Below, piece after piece: positions 1 to 8,455 of a DNA stretch of 64,000 nt. The notes beneath the pieces were generated by a model that saw only the letters and a program-made list of their open reading frames with translations, was not told the origin of the DNA and did not search any database. The stretch is from Myxosarcina sp. GA_180221_E-2-1-MAG-40_15 (lineage in GTDB: Bacteria; Cyanobacteriota; Cyanobacteriia; Cyanobacteriales; Xenococcaceae). A program made the translations under genes and the position numbers. Numbering within the stretch: the stretch's first letter is position 1; every line of letters begins with the position of its first letter. The stretch spans positions 18,064-82,063 of the forward strand of contig JAIMKV010000012.1 in NCBI GenBank assembly GCA_020692205.1, given 5' to 3'.

Positions 1-941
1 CAAAAACGTTCAAACACATAAGGCAGATCTTTCGCGGCAATTCCCACCCCCGTATCGGTTACAGAGATCCATACCTGGCGATTAGTTTTGGTGGCTTCTA
101 CGGCGATTAGGCCTTTTTGAGTGTAGCGAATCGCGTTGCCCAGCAAGTTGACTAAAATTTGTTCGGTGCGATCGCGATCGGCTAATACAGGAGGAAGATC
201 TTGAGGACAATTTAACTGCAAATCTGGACCTTCTTCTAACAACTGATCGGCAAAACGTTCTACTAGAGAAACCAGCAAAGGACGCAGGTTAATTGAGCGC
301 GAGTTGATGGACAGATAACCAGCCTCTGCCTTAGAAAGTTCCTGTAAATCATGGATCAGTCGTTCTAAACGCCTTGTTTCTTTAATCAGACGCAGATAAA
401 GTTCAGGAGTACCATCCATTCTGCCATCAGCTAGTTCTTCCAAGTAACCTCGCACCACAGTTAAGGGTGTACGTAGTTCGTGAGTTAAATCGCTAATTAA
501 TTCTCTTCGTCTTTGTTCCACATCTCCAATACTGCTTGCCATCGAGTTGAAGCTGAGGCTCAGCTGATTCAATTCAGGAATATCGCTTTCTGGTACTCTT
601 TCGTCTAAATCTCCTGCGGCAAATTTTTGAGTAATGCGCTTCATCTGCTTGACAGGTTGAGTAATACGTTTGGAGGAAATATAGCTTACAGCTCCCGCAG
701 CACTTGCTCCGACTATAACTGATAGAATGGCGCTGCGGTTCCAAGCGTTTTGAAATCCTTCTACTAAATAAGTGCGAGCTGAACGAACAGTAAAAATTCC
801 TCTTTTTTCTAGTTGTTCTAAACGCAAGACAAACATTCTGGGAGAAGAAACTTTAGCAATAATAACAAAGCTGCCTAATCCCACCATCATGACTAATAAA
901 TGTGAAATAAACAGCCTCGCCCCTAAACTTAGTTTTGGCAT
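1..941 (-). CDS. HAMP-domain sensor histidine kinase, cut by window start
   Basis: Read from the minus strand, starting at ATG 939-941 and running off the left edge after 313 codons. Two hydrophobic segments (about residues 8-30 and 71-90) frame a short extracytoplasmic loop. A HAMP linker follows (about 91-145), then the dimerisation/phosphoacceptor helix with His154 in the motif SDLTHELRTPL. The ATPase domain shows an N box (LLGNA, Asn269), a G1 box (DTGVG, 296-300) and an F box (FERF) just before the cut. This is the BaeS-like layout of two-component sensors that autophosphorylate and pass phosphate to a response regulator. The partner would lie outside the window or elsewhere. The ligand cannot be inferred. 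The missing part is only the G2 end of the ATPase domain. Confidence 0.92.
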   Translation of the reverse strand, partial: MPKLSLGARLFISHLLVMMVGLGSFVIIAKVSSPRMFVLRLEQLEKRGIFTVRSARTYLVEGFQNAWNRSAILSVIVGASAAGAVSYISSKRITQPVKQMKRITQKFAAGDLDERVPESDIPELNQLSLSFNSMASSIGDVEQRRRELISDLTHELRTPLTVVRGYLEELADGRMDGTPELYLRLIKETRRLERLIHDLQELSKAEAGYLSINSRSINLRPLLVSLVERFADQLLEEGPDLQLNCPQDLPPVLADRDRTEQILVNLLGNAIRYTQKGLIAVEATKTNRQVWISVTDTGVGIAAKDLPYVFERF

Positions 942-1330
942 TATGTCAGATATATAGTTGGAATTTAAATAACGTCATTAGCCAACACAGCTTATATTAC
1001 TATTTTTTCATTTATTTAAAATATTTAGCGGCAAATATAAATTAAATTTTGTAGCTTTTAGTTGAATATTTAATTGTCATTCAACTAAATAATTAATCGG
1101 TCTTTTTGACAAGTTTTGCCTACGAACAAATGAGCTTAAGAATTTAAATTAAGGCAAATACTTAACTGATTACAAGCTAGTTTTACCAAAAAAACTGGGA
1201 CATTATAGTAATTTCACTGAGACTGATCATAGTGTTCGAGCTAAAAAATACAGATTACTACGGGGATAGCATTCAAGTGCTTGCTTTAAAATTAAGGCAC
1301 ATAAGTTAATTTTTATAGAGCCAACAATAA
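942..1330. other. AT-rich intergenic region upstream of the PSII operon
   Basis: This gap lies between the divergently transcribed histidine kinase and the first V4R gene, so it should hold promoters for both. I see no RNA gene, repeat or convincing small ORF. A TATAGT hexamer near 1206 could be a -10 element for the plus-strand operon, but no good -35 accompanies it. Confidence 0.4.
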
Positions 1331-2053
1331 ATGTCTTTAGCTCAACCAAAAGCGATCGCTAGATTAGAAGATTTAAACTTAGAAACTCATCATATTCTTA
1401 AGCAAAAGTATCCTCAAAAACACAATCACTATAGTCTAAAAGAATTTTTCTCTTTTCAAACCAATACTGGCACTATTTCCGATTGGAATGACTCACGCAA
1501 TATCTTGGTCAGTGAAAACTTTATTATCGGTCTGATTGCTGGCTTAGAAGAAGAAGTCGGCGATGCCTCTGGGGTAGTAATGTATAACATTGGTCAACAA
1601 TGGGGTCAAGAGGATGCTCAGTTTTTTCGCAGTTGGTTTCTCAAGGAATATGGCTACGAGGACTTTAGCCAGCTTAATTTGATGTATGTTCTAGAAACCT
1701 GGTGGTGGCCTTTTATCAGCCAAGGTTGGGGCAACTGGGAAGTAGACATGAACGATCAAAAAAATGGTTTTATGTTTATCAATATTTTTGACTCGGCCGT
1801 GGCAAGAACTCTAGGAGATGTTGGTAAGCCCGTTTGTCATCTTTATGCAGGTTTGTTCGCGGGTTTTTTCACTAGTCTAATCAAAAAAGAGCTTGGTTGT
1901 ATTGAAATTCAGTGTTACGCCATGGGCGAAACTTATTGTAAATTCTTGTTAGGTAAAAAAGAGCGAATTGATGCAGCGTCTTTTTGGCATAACGAAGGCG
2001 CAACAGCAAAAGATATTGAAAAGAAATTGCACAACGGGGAATATCTTAAGTGA
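1331..2053 (+). CDS. V4R-domain protein, Slr0144-like, first gene of PSII assembly operon
   Basis: A 240-residue soluble protein with the V4R (4-vinyl reductase-like) fold. The diagnostic C-terminal signature Cys195-x-x-Met-Gly-x(4)-Cys203 precedes the segment KFLLGKK. A tryptophan-rich stretch lies near residues 124-136. V4R domains bind small hydrophobic ligands or metals in BchJ-like and transcriptional-regulator proteins; the ligand here is unknown. The gene order that follows (V4R, small, small, V4R, ferredoxin, small, TPR, Ser/Thr kinase) matches Synechocystis slr0144-slr0152, a cluster tied to photosystem II assembly and repair. That order, rather than the domain alone, supports the assignment. 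Its stop codon overlaps the next gene's GTG start, so the two are probably translationally coupled. Confidence 0.85.
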   Translation: MSLAQPKAIARLEDLNLETHHILKQKYPQKHNHYSLKEFFSFQTNTGTISDWNDSRNILVSENFIIGLIAGLEEEVGDASGVVMYNIGQQWGQEDAQFFRSWFLKEYGYEDFSQLNLMYVLETWWWPFISQGWGNWEVDMNDQKNGFMFINIFDSAVARTLGDVGKPVCHLYAGLFAGFFTSLIKKELGCIEIQCYAMGETYCKFLLGKKERIDAASFWHNEGATAKDIEKKLHNGEYLK

Positions 2054-2445
2054 GTAATGACACTGCATGGCAATGTTTCTCTGTTGATGAATTTATTAGT
2101 CAATGTAATTGGAACAATGTTTTACCTCAGGCATCAGTTCATTCGGCAACTAAATCAAGATTTTTAGCATCTTGGCAATGTTTAATAGCTCAAGATTTTT
2201 TTGCTTTAAATAATTGGTCAGGTCAAGTAATTTTTGCTAATACTTTTGAACAGCACGAGGTGACTAAACAGACAGTTAGTTATGATGTTACTTTGGCGCT
2301 TAGTCAATTCTGGCAATGCTTTGATTGGTCGGGCAAGTCTCCTAATTACACAGTAACTAAAGCTGACAGGGCAATAGAAAATGCTGTAGAGGTTATTGTA
2401 GCTGTAGAAGAATTTACTTTAAACGATTTATCTCAACTATTTTAA
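2050..2445 (+). CDS. Slr0145-like small protein of PSII operon
   Basis: A 131-residue protein starting at GTG 2050 within a GTGA overlap with the upstream V4R gene. No other in-frame start is better placed, and the nearby ATG at 2057 is out of frame. It is rich in Trp, Phe and Gln, has no signal peptide or membrane segment, and matches no domain I recognise. Identification as the Slr0145 counterpart rests on position (second gene) and size. It ends 2 nt before the next start, so it is clearly co-transcribed. Function unknown beyond membership of the photosystem II assembly cluster. Confidence 0.7.
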   Translation: MSNDTAWQCFSVDEFISQCNWNNVLPQASVHSATKSRFLASWQCLIAQDFFALNNWSGQVIFANTFEQHEVTKQTVSYDVTLALSQFWQCFDWSGKSPNYTVTKADRAIENAVEVIVAVEEFTLNDLSQLF

Positions 2446-2447
2446 AT

Positions 2448-2903
2448 ATGATTACTGATATAGACTCTCTCTTATATCAAGCCGAAGCTGAATACCTATC
2501 ACATCAAGATTTAGCTAATTTTAAAAGTCAAATTTTTTCTCTCGAAAAAAGATTACAAATCTATGAAACTATCAGAGCTAAAGAAACAGAAATTTTTCAG
2601 AATGTAGCAAATCAACTATCTAGCAATTTTTCTCAGGAGCCAGAAAAAATCAGGCGTGCTTTGAAGCATTGGCTCACGATCTTACGCTATTGCGGGATGG
2701 CGATGTTATCTGAAAATCCTCTATATCTTAAACATCGAATTTTAGAATGGCTGCCTGAACAAATCAAAGCTCATCAAATGCAAGATCTAGAACAAAATTT
2801 ATTTTCTTTGTTACAAAAACGTCTCAAAAGAATTCTTAATTCTGAGCAATTTTCGATCTTGCAACCATATTTAGAACAAGCTGAAGCTGCTTTATTGAGG
2901 TAA
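2448..2903 (+). CDS. Slr0146-like phycobiliprotein-fold-like protein without chromophore site
   Basis: A 151-residue all-helical protein. It shares a pattern with phycobiliprotein alpha/beta subunits: a helix containing EKRLQIYETIRAKE, then the helix WLTILRY that in phycobiliproteins follows the bilin cysteine. When aligned by the ILR motif with its paralogue at 4177-4647, the Cys-x-Arg-Asp positions become Ala, Lys and His, so bilin attachment is not expected. The likely role is a helical scaffold or adaptor in photosystem II assembly; that is inferred only from the operon. It follows the Slr0145-like gene by 2 nt. The fold assignment is by eye and needs a profile search. Confidence 0.68.
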   Translation: MITDIDSLLYQAEAEYLSHQDLANFKSQIFSLEKRLQIYETIRAKETEIFQNVANQLSSNFSQEPEKIRRALKHWLTILRYCGMAMLSENPLYLKHRILEWLPEQIKAHQMQDLEQNLFSLLQKRLKRILNSEQFSILQPYLEQAEAALLR

Positions 2904-2988
2904 GGCAACTAAATTTGCTGCTAAATACGGCATAAAAGCCGATCGCTTATTATCTCGCTCCTCTTAAACAGGAATTATTACTTACATC

Positions 2989-3651
2989 ATGATTAACGTT
3001 GCCGATCTAATTTCCGAATCTTCTTTACCAGGCAATTATTTTGCTCCCGATGCTTACGTGCAAGGGGACTTTGAATCTGGTTTGATCGAAAATCGCCAAG
3101 GTCGACGTTTATTAGCTTTGCCAGATACTTTGTTAAAAGGTCTTTACCGAGGGTTGGCATCAGAAGTGGGCCCTGCAGCAGGTATGGTTTTATATAACTG
3201 TGGTTGCAAATGGGGCAAAAACTTTTTTCGGCGGTTTAGCGAAGAGGTAAGCAACTATTACCAAAAGCCAGTCGAGCAGATGGAAATGATTGAATTAATT
3301 CAATGTTTAAAACAATGTTGGAAGGCCCACGGCTGGGGCATAATTGAACCAAATTTTAGCTATTACCAACAGGGATTTTTGGTAGTTAAAGTCAAACATT
3401 CTGCCTTTGCTAGTACAGTTGAATCGGCTGAAAAGCCAAGCTGTTATGTAGAAGCTGGTTTATTAAGTGCTTTTTTCTCGGAACTATCGGGAACTAATTT
3501 ACACTGCATCCAAACTTCCTGCGAATCTTTGGGTGCAAGTTCTAATCAATTTATTCTCGGTTTGGCAACAAGACTCAAGCCAGCGGAAGCGATGGTAGAA
3601 GAAAGAAAAAGCCATAGTGCGATTATGCAGAGTCTTTGCCAGGAGCGATAG
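2989..3651 (+). CDS. Second V4R-domain protein, Slr0147-like
   Basis: A 220-residue paralogue of the first gene of the operon. It shares the central GLxSEVGPAAGMVLYNCG-like block (residues 55-72) and the C-terminal V4R region. The first cysteine of the signature is kept (Cys178), but the second is Asn186, so any metal or ligand site made by the pair differs from that of the first copy. Extra cysteines occur at 71 and 73. Retention of two diverged V4R copies in one operon suggests a heteromer or two related ligands, which is an inference. An 85-nt gap precedes it, long enough for an internal promoter, though none is evident. Confidence 0.83.
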   Translation: MINVADLISESSLPGNYFAPDAYVQGDFESGLIENRQGRRLLALPDTLLKGLYRGLASEVGPAAGMVLYNCGCKWGKNFFRRFSEEVSNYYQKPVEQMEMIELIQCLKQCWKAHGWGIIEPNFSYYQQGFLVVKVKHSAFASTVESAEKPSCYVEAGLLSAFFSELSGTNLHCIQTSCESLGASSNQFILGLATRLKPAEAMVEERKSHSAIMQSLCQER

Positions 3652-3690
3652 ATCTCGAAGTGAATTTTTTAATTTTAGAAGGAAATTATT

Positions 3691-4173
3691 GTGGCTAAAA
3701 TTGTTCGGCTCGATCCTCTAGGAAAAAAAACAGCGATCGCAACTCATACTAATCTCTTATCTGTATTGCTTGAAAACAACTTAGAAGTTGCTCAAGAGTG
3801 TGGTGGTAGAGGAATTTGCGCCACTTGTCATGTTCATATTAAGGAGGGTGAAGACAGTGTTTCGCCGATGACTAGACGAGAACAGCGAACCTTGGGAGTT
3901 ATTACTAGCTGTCGCATGAACTCTCGCTTAGCTTGCCAAGCCAAGGTAATTGGCGAAGGAGTAGTAGTAGAGCTACCGGCTGGAATGTATATCAGCAGTA
4001 ATGATGATGTTGAAGATTTAATTGGTCGTCGAGCGCAAGAAGATATTTTACATCCCTTATCTGGTCAGGTATTGGTAGAAGAAGGCAAATTAATCACTCG
4101 ATCGATGATTAACCAGCTTCAAACAACTCAAACACAAGTTAGTGAATTTTTAAGTCAAAGTGAGGCAGTGTAA
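3691..4173 (+). CDS. 2Fe-2S ferredoxin, Slr0148-like
   Basis: A 160-residue ferredoxin starting at GTG 3691, with a purine-rich AGAAGGAAA ribosome site just upstream. The cluster ligands are Cys37, Cys43 and Cys46 (ECGGRGICATC) and Cys82 (LACQ). This is the adrenodoxin-like C-x5-C-x2-C-x35-C spacing rather than that of plant-type photosynthetic PetF. After the fold ends near residue 100 there is a polar tail of about 60 residues without recognised motifs. In Synechocystis the corresponding operon encodes Slr0148 and a second ferredoxin, Slr0150. Only this one is present here. It probably handles electron transfer in PSII assembly or repair; the partner is unknown. Confidence 0.88.
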   Translation: MAKIVRLDPLGKKTAIATHTNLLSVLLENNLEVAQECGGRGICATCHVHIKEGEDSVSPMTRREQRTLGVITSCRMNSRLACQAKVIGEGVVVELPAGMYISSNDDVEDLIGRRAQEDILHPLSGQVLVEEGKLITRSMINQLQTTQTQVSEFLSQSEAV

Positions 4174-4176
4174 ACA

Positions 4177-4647
4177 ATGTTAAAACAACTAGAAAGTTTG
4201 AGTTTGACCGCAGAAGGTCGCTATGCAACGGCTCAGGAACTACAGTTTTTACACGATTATTTATCTACGGTCGATCTACGGCTGAGAGCTTATCAAAAAA
4301 TTCGTGACGCTGAAGACGAAATTATTCAGCAGCTAGAAGCCAAGATGCGCCAAAAACAGCCCGATATATTTCAGACTGGCTCTGGGGATGTAAGTGCTGT
4401 ATGTCAAAGAGATATTAAAGTAATCTTACGTAACGCGATCGCTGCGATGCTGATCGATGATTTAGATCGTTTGAGAGAAAATATCCTGCTATGGCAACGA
4501 ATTATTATTAAAGTTTTTAAAGAAAGGCATATTGCCACGATGGTTCATACAACTATGCCAGAAATTATCGAGCAGTTTTTAACCCCCGAAGAATTTGCCC
4601 TGATCAAGCCAGTTTTGCAGCTAAATCAGGCAATATTGGCGGATTAA
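4177..4647 (+). CDS. Slr0149-like phycobiliprotein-fold-like protein retaining Cys-x-Arg-Asp
   Basis: A 156-residue helical protein, 3 nt after the ferredoxin. The order of motifs follows phycobiliprotein subunits: a helix with RLRAYQKIRDAEDEI (35-49), QKQPDIF (59-65) resembling the QKRPDV segment of allophycocyanin, then Cys76-Gln-Arg78-Asp79 followed by VILR. In phycocyanin and allophycocyanin the equivalent Cys-x-Arg-Asp anchors and orients the bilin. Keeping that triad in a non-antenna protein is unusual and suggests, without proving, bilin binding. Overall it lacks the length of typical subunits at the N-terminus. Its paralogue at 2448-2903 lacks the triad. Fold and function are inferred from motif order and operon context. 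Confidence 0.7.
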   Translation: MLKQLESLSLTAEGRYATAQELQFLHDYLSTVDLRLRAYQKIRDAEDEIIQQLEAKMRQKQPDIFQTGSGDVSAVCQRDIKVILRNAIAAMLIDDLDRLRENILLWQRIIIKVFKERHIATMVHTTMPEIIEQFLTPEEFALIKPVLQLNQAILAD

Positions 4648-4699
4648 TTAATTATTTGCCCTTATTTTTAAGCTATCTAAATCTTATATTTAAAAGAAC

Positions 4700-5593
4700 A
4701 TGAAATCATCTACCCCACGAAAACCTCATTGGTTGGATATTGCTGAAATAGCCGCTGCTGTCGGTTCTATTGGCGGTTCTATTACTAGTGTATTTTTACA
4801 GCAATTTTTATGGGCAACAATTCCGCTTTCTGCTTCAGCTGCATTTGCTTCAATCAATCATCAACGTCTCAAAAGCCTAATTAAAGAAGAGCGAGAAGCG
4901 ATCGCGATCTCGATTCTAAACAACCAAACAAAAATTACTAATCTTGAAGCCGAGTCTGGTAGGCACGATCAAGAAAACAAAGCCAGCGTGGCTGAACTAG
5001 AAGATGAGTTAGGCTGGGTGAGAAATTTGGCCATAACTGAATTAGCGCGCCTCCAGCAAGAAGAGAATGAAAACTCTGAGCGTACCAATCAAGAGTTGCA
5101 GAAATTACAGACTTCTCTGGCTAAAGTAGATGGCTTGAGCCAGCAGCTTGAGCAAGAGTTGAACAATATTGAGCAGAAGCAAAAAGAGACGGGCAAGCTA
5201 GTTAGAGAGTTGAAAGCTATTGATATCTTTACGCAAAATATTAATGCCGATCTCAATACGGTTCAATCTTACTTTGAGCGAGGCTTTGCCTATCAACGTT
5301 TAGGTAATAAGCATCGGGCGATCGATGATTATAGTAAAACTCTTGAACTAGATAGTAGTCACGCTCAAGCGTATCACAATCGCGGTTTGCTCTATATAGA
5401 AATAGGAATCGAGCAAAAAGCAGTAATCGATCTGCGCCGCGCATCACAACTTTATTTTGACAAGGGTAATTTAGATAAATACCGAGAAACTAGAGATCTC
5501 AGCCAAAAAATACATCAGAATCAGCCTGTAGAAGCAGCAGGTAGTAATGATCGAGATTCTGAGCAGGTAATTGTGGGTAATCTTTTTGGTTAA
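4700..5593 (+). CDS. Membrane-anchored coiled-coil TPR protein, Slr0151-like
   Basis: A 297-residue protein with a hydrophobic N-terminal region (about 14-50, probably one or two membrane helices). A long Glu/Gln-rich coiled coil follows (about 55-170), then at least two tetratricopeptide repeats (about 192-260; the motif AYHNRGLLYIEIG is clear). Slr0151 of Synechocystis has this layout and is involved in photosystem II repair and thylakoid organisation. The position between the Slr0149-like gene and the SpkG-like kinase matches exactly, except that the Slr0150-like ferredoxin gene is missing between them. A role as a membrane platform for PSII repair factors follows from that family knowledge. 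Confidence 0.85.
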   Translation: MKSSTPRKPHWLDIAEIAAAVGSIGGSITSVFLQQFLWATIPLSASAAFASINHQRLKSLIKEEREAIAISILNNQTKITNLEAESGRHDQENKASVAELEDELGWVRNLAITELARLQQEENENSERTNQELQKLQTSLAKVDGLSQQLEQELNNIEQKQKETGKLVRELKAIDIFTQNINADLNTVQSYFERGFAYQRLGNKHRAIDDYSKTLELDSSHAQAYHNRGLLYIEIGIEQKAVIDLRRASQLYFDKGNLDKYRETRDLSQKIHQNQPVEAAGSNDRDSEQVIVGNLFG

Positions 5594-5700
5594 ATCGCGT
5601 ATTTACTTTAACCTCAGTTCGGGTTAAGACAATTGATCGGTTAAGGTAGCTATTAGCTTTTTCAGGTTAACTAGCTAATAGTCAGGTAACTACAAACTTA

Positions 5701-7461
5701 GTGAGACAAAAATCAAACTATAAAATTTTAGGCTTGGTTGGGAGAGGACAATTTGGCAAGGTTTTTGCAGCTATTGAACGAACCAGCGGTACTTTAGTAG
5801 CTTTAAAAGAATTAAAGCCAAAGCAATTTTCCACCAGTAGCTTTTTGCGAGAACTGAACTTTTTGGTTACTCTCGATCACTTTAATATTGTTACTTGCAG
5901 GGCATTAGAACATCGACAAAATAACCGCTATATCGTGATGGATTACTGCGAAGCAGGAACTCTACGTAATCTATTAGACAATTCACGTCAACTAACCCTA
6001 AATCAAAGTTTATCCCTGGTCATTGACATTCTTTCTGGGCTCAAATTTGCTCACGACAAGAGTATAATTCATCGCGATCTTAAACCGGAAAATATTTTAC
6101 TCAAAGTTAGCGATCGCTCTTGGACAGCTCACATTGCTGATTTTGGCATTGCTAAATTACATCAGGAGATTAACCAAGGTGTGATGGGAGATACTGGTTC
6201 TCCTGCATACATGGCTCCAGAACAGTTTTATGGACAATATTCCTATAGTTGCGATCTTTATGCTGTGGGGGTAATCTTATTTGAGTTAGTGGTAGGAAAA
6301 CGCCCTTTTTCGGGGATGCCTAAAGAGTTGTTGGCAGCACATTTAAATCAGCCAGCGATTATTCCTCAGAATATCCCGTTTATGCTACGTTCGCTGATCG
6401 CCAAATCGCTACAAAAAATGCCCCAGCGTCGTTTCCGAAATGCGGCCCAGATGTTAACATCACTTCGTTTAGTGCAAACAGTCTTAGAGATTGATCTCAG
6501 CACTCAGATATCTACGGCGATTCAATCTAAGTTCTTGAAGTTAATTCCTATCGAGGTAAAATTATTTACTGAGCAAATAACTCATTTAGCGATCGCTGCT
6601 GAACAATTATATTTAGGCAGTGGCGATCGTCTTTATCTTCAGCGGTATCAAAATTCTCGTTTAGCAGGAGCAATAATCGACCAATGGTCAATGACTTTAG
6701 ATCAGCCCATCCGCACTCTACAGTTTAATGCCCAAGGATGTTTTATTACTACCTTATCTTCCATATATTATTTACCTCAAGATACTGCCGCTAAAGAGTT
6801 CCACTTTTTTGGCCAAACCCTGCTGCCAATTGCGACATTTCCCACCAATAATTTGGTCAGCACGGTTGATTTTCAAGGATCTTGGTTAGGAGTTTCCTAT
6901 CTACCCAACAAGTCTAAAACTCCAGCCTGGTCAATTTTTAAACTGCCCAACTGTCGGCTACTGCGATCACAAATTAACCGCAGGCAGTGGCAGTCTTTGA
7001 TTGCCTTAGATTGCCGTCTTGGTTTAGGAATTTACCAAAATCAGGCGCAAGATACAGAATTTCATTTATTTAATCGTCGTGGCAACTGGTTAGCTAATTT
7101 TACGGCTCAAATCCAGCTCGATCAAATAGTCTATAATCCACTTTTTCCGAATCAAATTTTAGCCACAGAGACGAATCATCCTGGTGTAGCAATTTTAATT
7201 GCTTTAGAGAAATTTACGATCAAACGGGTTGCTCTCGATCTTGCTGCAAGCTTAATTACCTCTTGTCCTCAAGGTTATCTTTTAAGCGATCGCCAAGGAA
7301 AAATAATTCTAGTTGAGGGCGATCAGCTTCAGCTTCGTCATTATCAAATACCACTATCAACTGAATTTTCGGTTACAGCGATCGCTGCTTCAACGACACA
7401 GTTGCTTGTGGCTTCTGCTTCCTTGTCTCAATCTCAACTACATAGATTTTCTTGGCAGTAA
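5701..7461 (+). CDS. spkG: Serine/threonine protein kinase SpkG-like
   Basis: A 586-residue protein from GTG 5701. The N-terminal Hanks-type kinase domain (about 7-265) is complete: glycine loop GRGQFGKV (14-21), Lys36, catalytic HRDLKPEN (124-131), DFG (147-149) and MAPE (171-174), with Thr/Ser in the activation loop. No transmembrane segment is evident. The remaining 300 residues are beta-rich and repeat-like, possibly a propeller, and are not a standard PASTA or WD40 module. SpkG (Slr0152) closes the PSII assembly operon in Synechocystis, and this gene occupies the same place. The 107-nt gap before it could allow separate control. Substrates are unknown here. Confidence 0.87.
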   Translation: MRQKSNYKILGLVGRGQFGKVFAAIERTSGTLVALKELKPKQFSTSSFLRELNFLVTLDHFNIVTCRALEHRQNNRYIVMDYCEAGTLRNLLDNSRQLTLNQSLSLVIDILSGLKFAHDKSIIHRDLKPENILLKVSDRSWTAHIADFGIAKLHQEINQGVMGDTGSPAYMAPEQFYGQYSYSCDLYAVGVILFELVVGKRPFSGMPKELLAAHLNQPAIIPQNIPFMLRSLIAKSLQKMPQRRFRNAAQMLTSLRLVQTVLEIDLSTQISTAIQSKFLKLIPIEVKLFTEQITHLAIAAEQLYLGSGDRLYLQRYQNSRLAGAIIDQWSMTLDQPIRTLQFNAQGCFITTLSSIYYLPQDTAAKEFHFFGQTLLPIATFPTNNLVSTVDFQGSWLGVSYLPNKSKTPAWSIFKLPNCRLLRSQINRRQWQSLIALDCRLGLGIYQNQAQDTEFHLFNRRGNWLANFTAQIQLDQIVYNPLFPNQILATETNHPGVAILIALEKFTIKRVALDLAASLITSCPQGYLLSDRQGKIILVEGDQLQLRHYQIPLSTEFSVTAIAASTTQLLVASASLSQSQLHRFSWQ

Positions 7462-7615
7462 TGTCTTAATCTTTTTTGTATGACTAGATTAATTATTGAG
7501 GCGTTGGTGAATCAAGGTATGATTTAAAATCTGGTCAGATTTGAATCTAATTCAAAAAGTCAAGAGTCTAAGAACCTAAGCATTTCCTACGTTATACATC
7601 AAATCACCAACGCCA

Positions 7616-8431
7616 TCATTGATAGTAAGTCTGTTCAATTTTTTGCTGTATGTCTTTGGGGATTTGGCTAAAAAAGTTGTATCCCGTTTTGGTTTCTATC
7701 TCATCTACAGATACGATGTAGTCTCGCCAATCTGTGTTGCGAACTTGTTCAGAATTAGGAATCCAGACAGCAAGGGTATTAACATTCTGGTTAGTTATCT
7801 CGGCATCTGATCGATCCAAGATTAAAATAACCTTCCAGGTAAATTCGGGAACAACTACTTTACTTTGGGCAATTTTTTTAGCGATGCCGTTTCCCCCTGC
7901 CACAATATAAAGCTGCTTGCCTTGGAAAACTAAGTTTCGGCTATATTCTTCTAATTCCCGCCAGACTTCACGATTGTTACTAGGAGACTGGGGGATGATG
8001 TTGGTCATGACAAAAGTACTGCTGTTATCGGAGTGACTCTTCGTGCGATCGCCACTAGGAACCAGATGTCCGCGATCATAACCACTACCACGATAGTCGT
8101 TTGGTCTTACGGCATAACATTTTGGTGGTAGTTCAGTATTGGGACGAAAATCATCGGCACGTTCTGTTGTACCGATCCAACTGCGATCAAGCTGCCAACT
8201 AACCCAGTTAGCTATTCCTGTATTGCAGTTATAAGACAATGCATATTCAGGTTGTTCAATTAGATAGTTGTTCTGGTTGCCGTTTGCTTGGCTCGGATTG
8301 CCGTAGCGAAGATGTATATTTTGGGTAACTGTGCTGGAACAACCTGTCACAATAACAATTAGAAGTACAGCTGTGAAAGGAAATAAGTTGCTCATAACCA
8401 ATCTCAATTTCACAGCCGTTTGATGATTCAT
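7616..8431 (-). CDS. nucA: NucA-type DNA/RNA non-specific endonuclease, probable lipoprotein
   Basis: A 271-residue sugar-non-specific nuclease of the Serratia/NucA family. The catalytic DRGH motif is at 119-122 (His122 as general base), followed by the metal-ligand region around MTNIIPQ and NNREVW (142-157). The N-terminus has a hydrophobic helix ending in VTGCSS, a lipobox with Cys31, so the enzyme is probably exported and lipid-anchored. An AGGA site 8 nt before ATG 8431 supports this start, though Met13 is an alternative giving a more typical signal length. It lies only 24 bp beyond the end of putA on the same strand. The likely role is degradation of extracellular nucleic acid. Confidence 0.92.
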   Translation of the reverse strand: MNHQTAVKLRLVMSNLFPFTAVLLIVIVTGCSSTVTQNIHLRYGNPSQANGNQNNYLIEQPEYALSYNCNTGIANWVSWQLDRSWIGTTERADDFRPNTELPPKCYAVRPNDYRGSGYDRGHLVPSGDRTKSHSDNSSTFVMTNIIPQSPSNNREVWRELEEYSRNLVFQGKQLYIVAGGNGIAKKIAQSKVVVPEFTWKVILILDRSDAEITNQNVNTLAVWIPNSEQVRNTDWRDYIVSVDEIETKTGYNFFSQIPKDIQQKIEQTYYQ

Positions 8432-8455
8432 TAGTTAATTCCTGGCAGTACCAGA

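Noticed and set aside
772..957. 61-codon plus-strand ORF inside the histidine kinase
   Set aside because: Antisense shadow of a clearly coding minus-strand gene.
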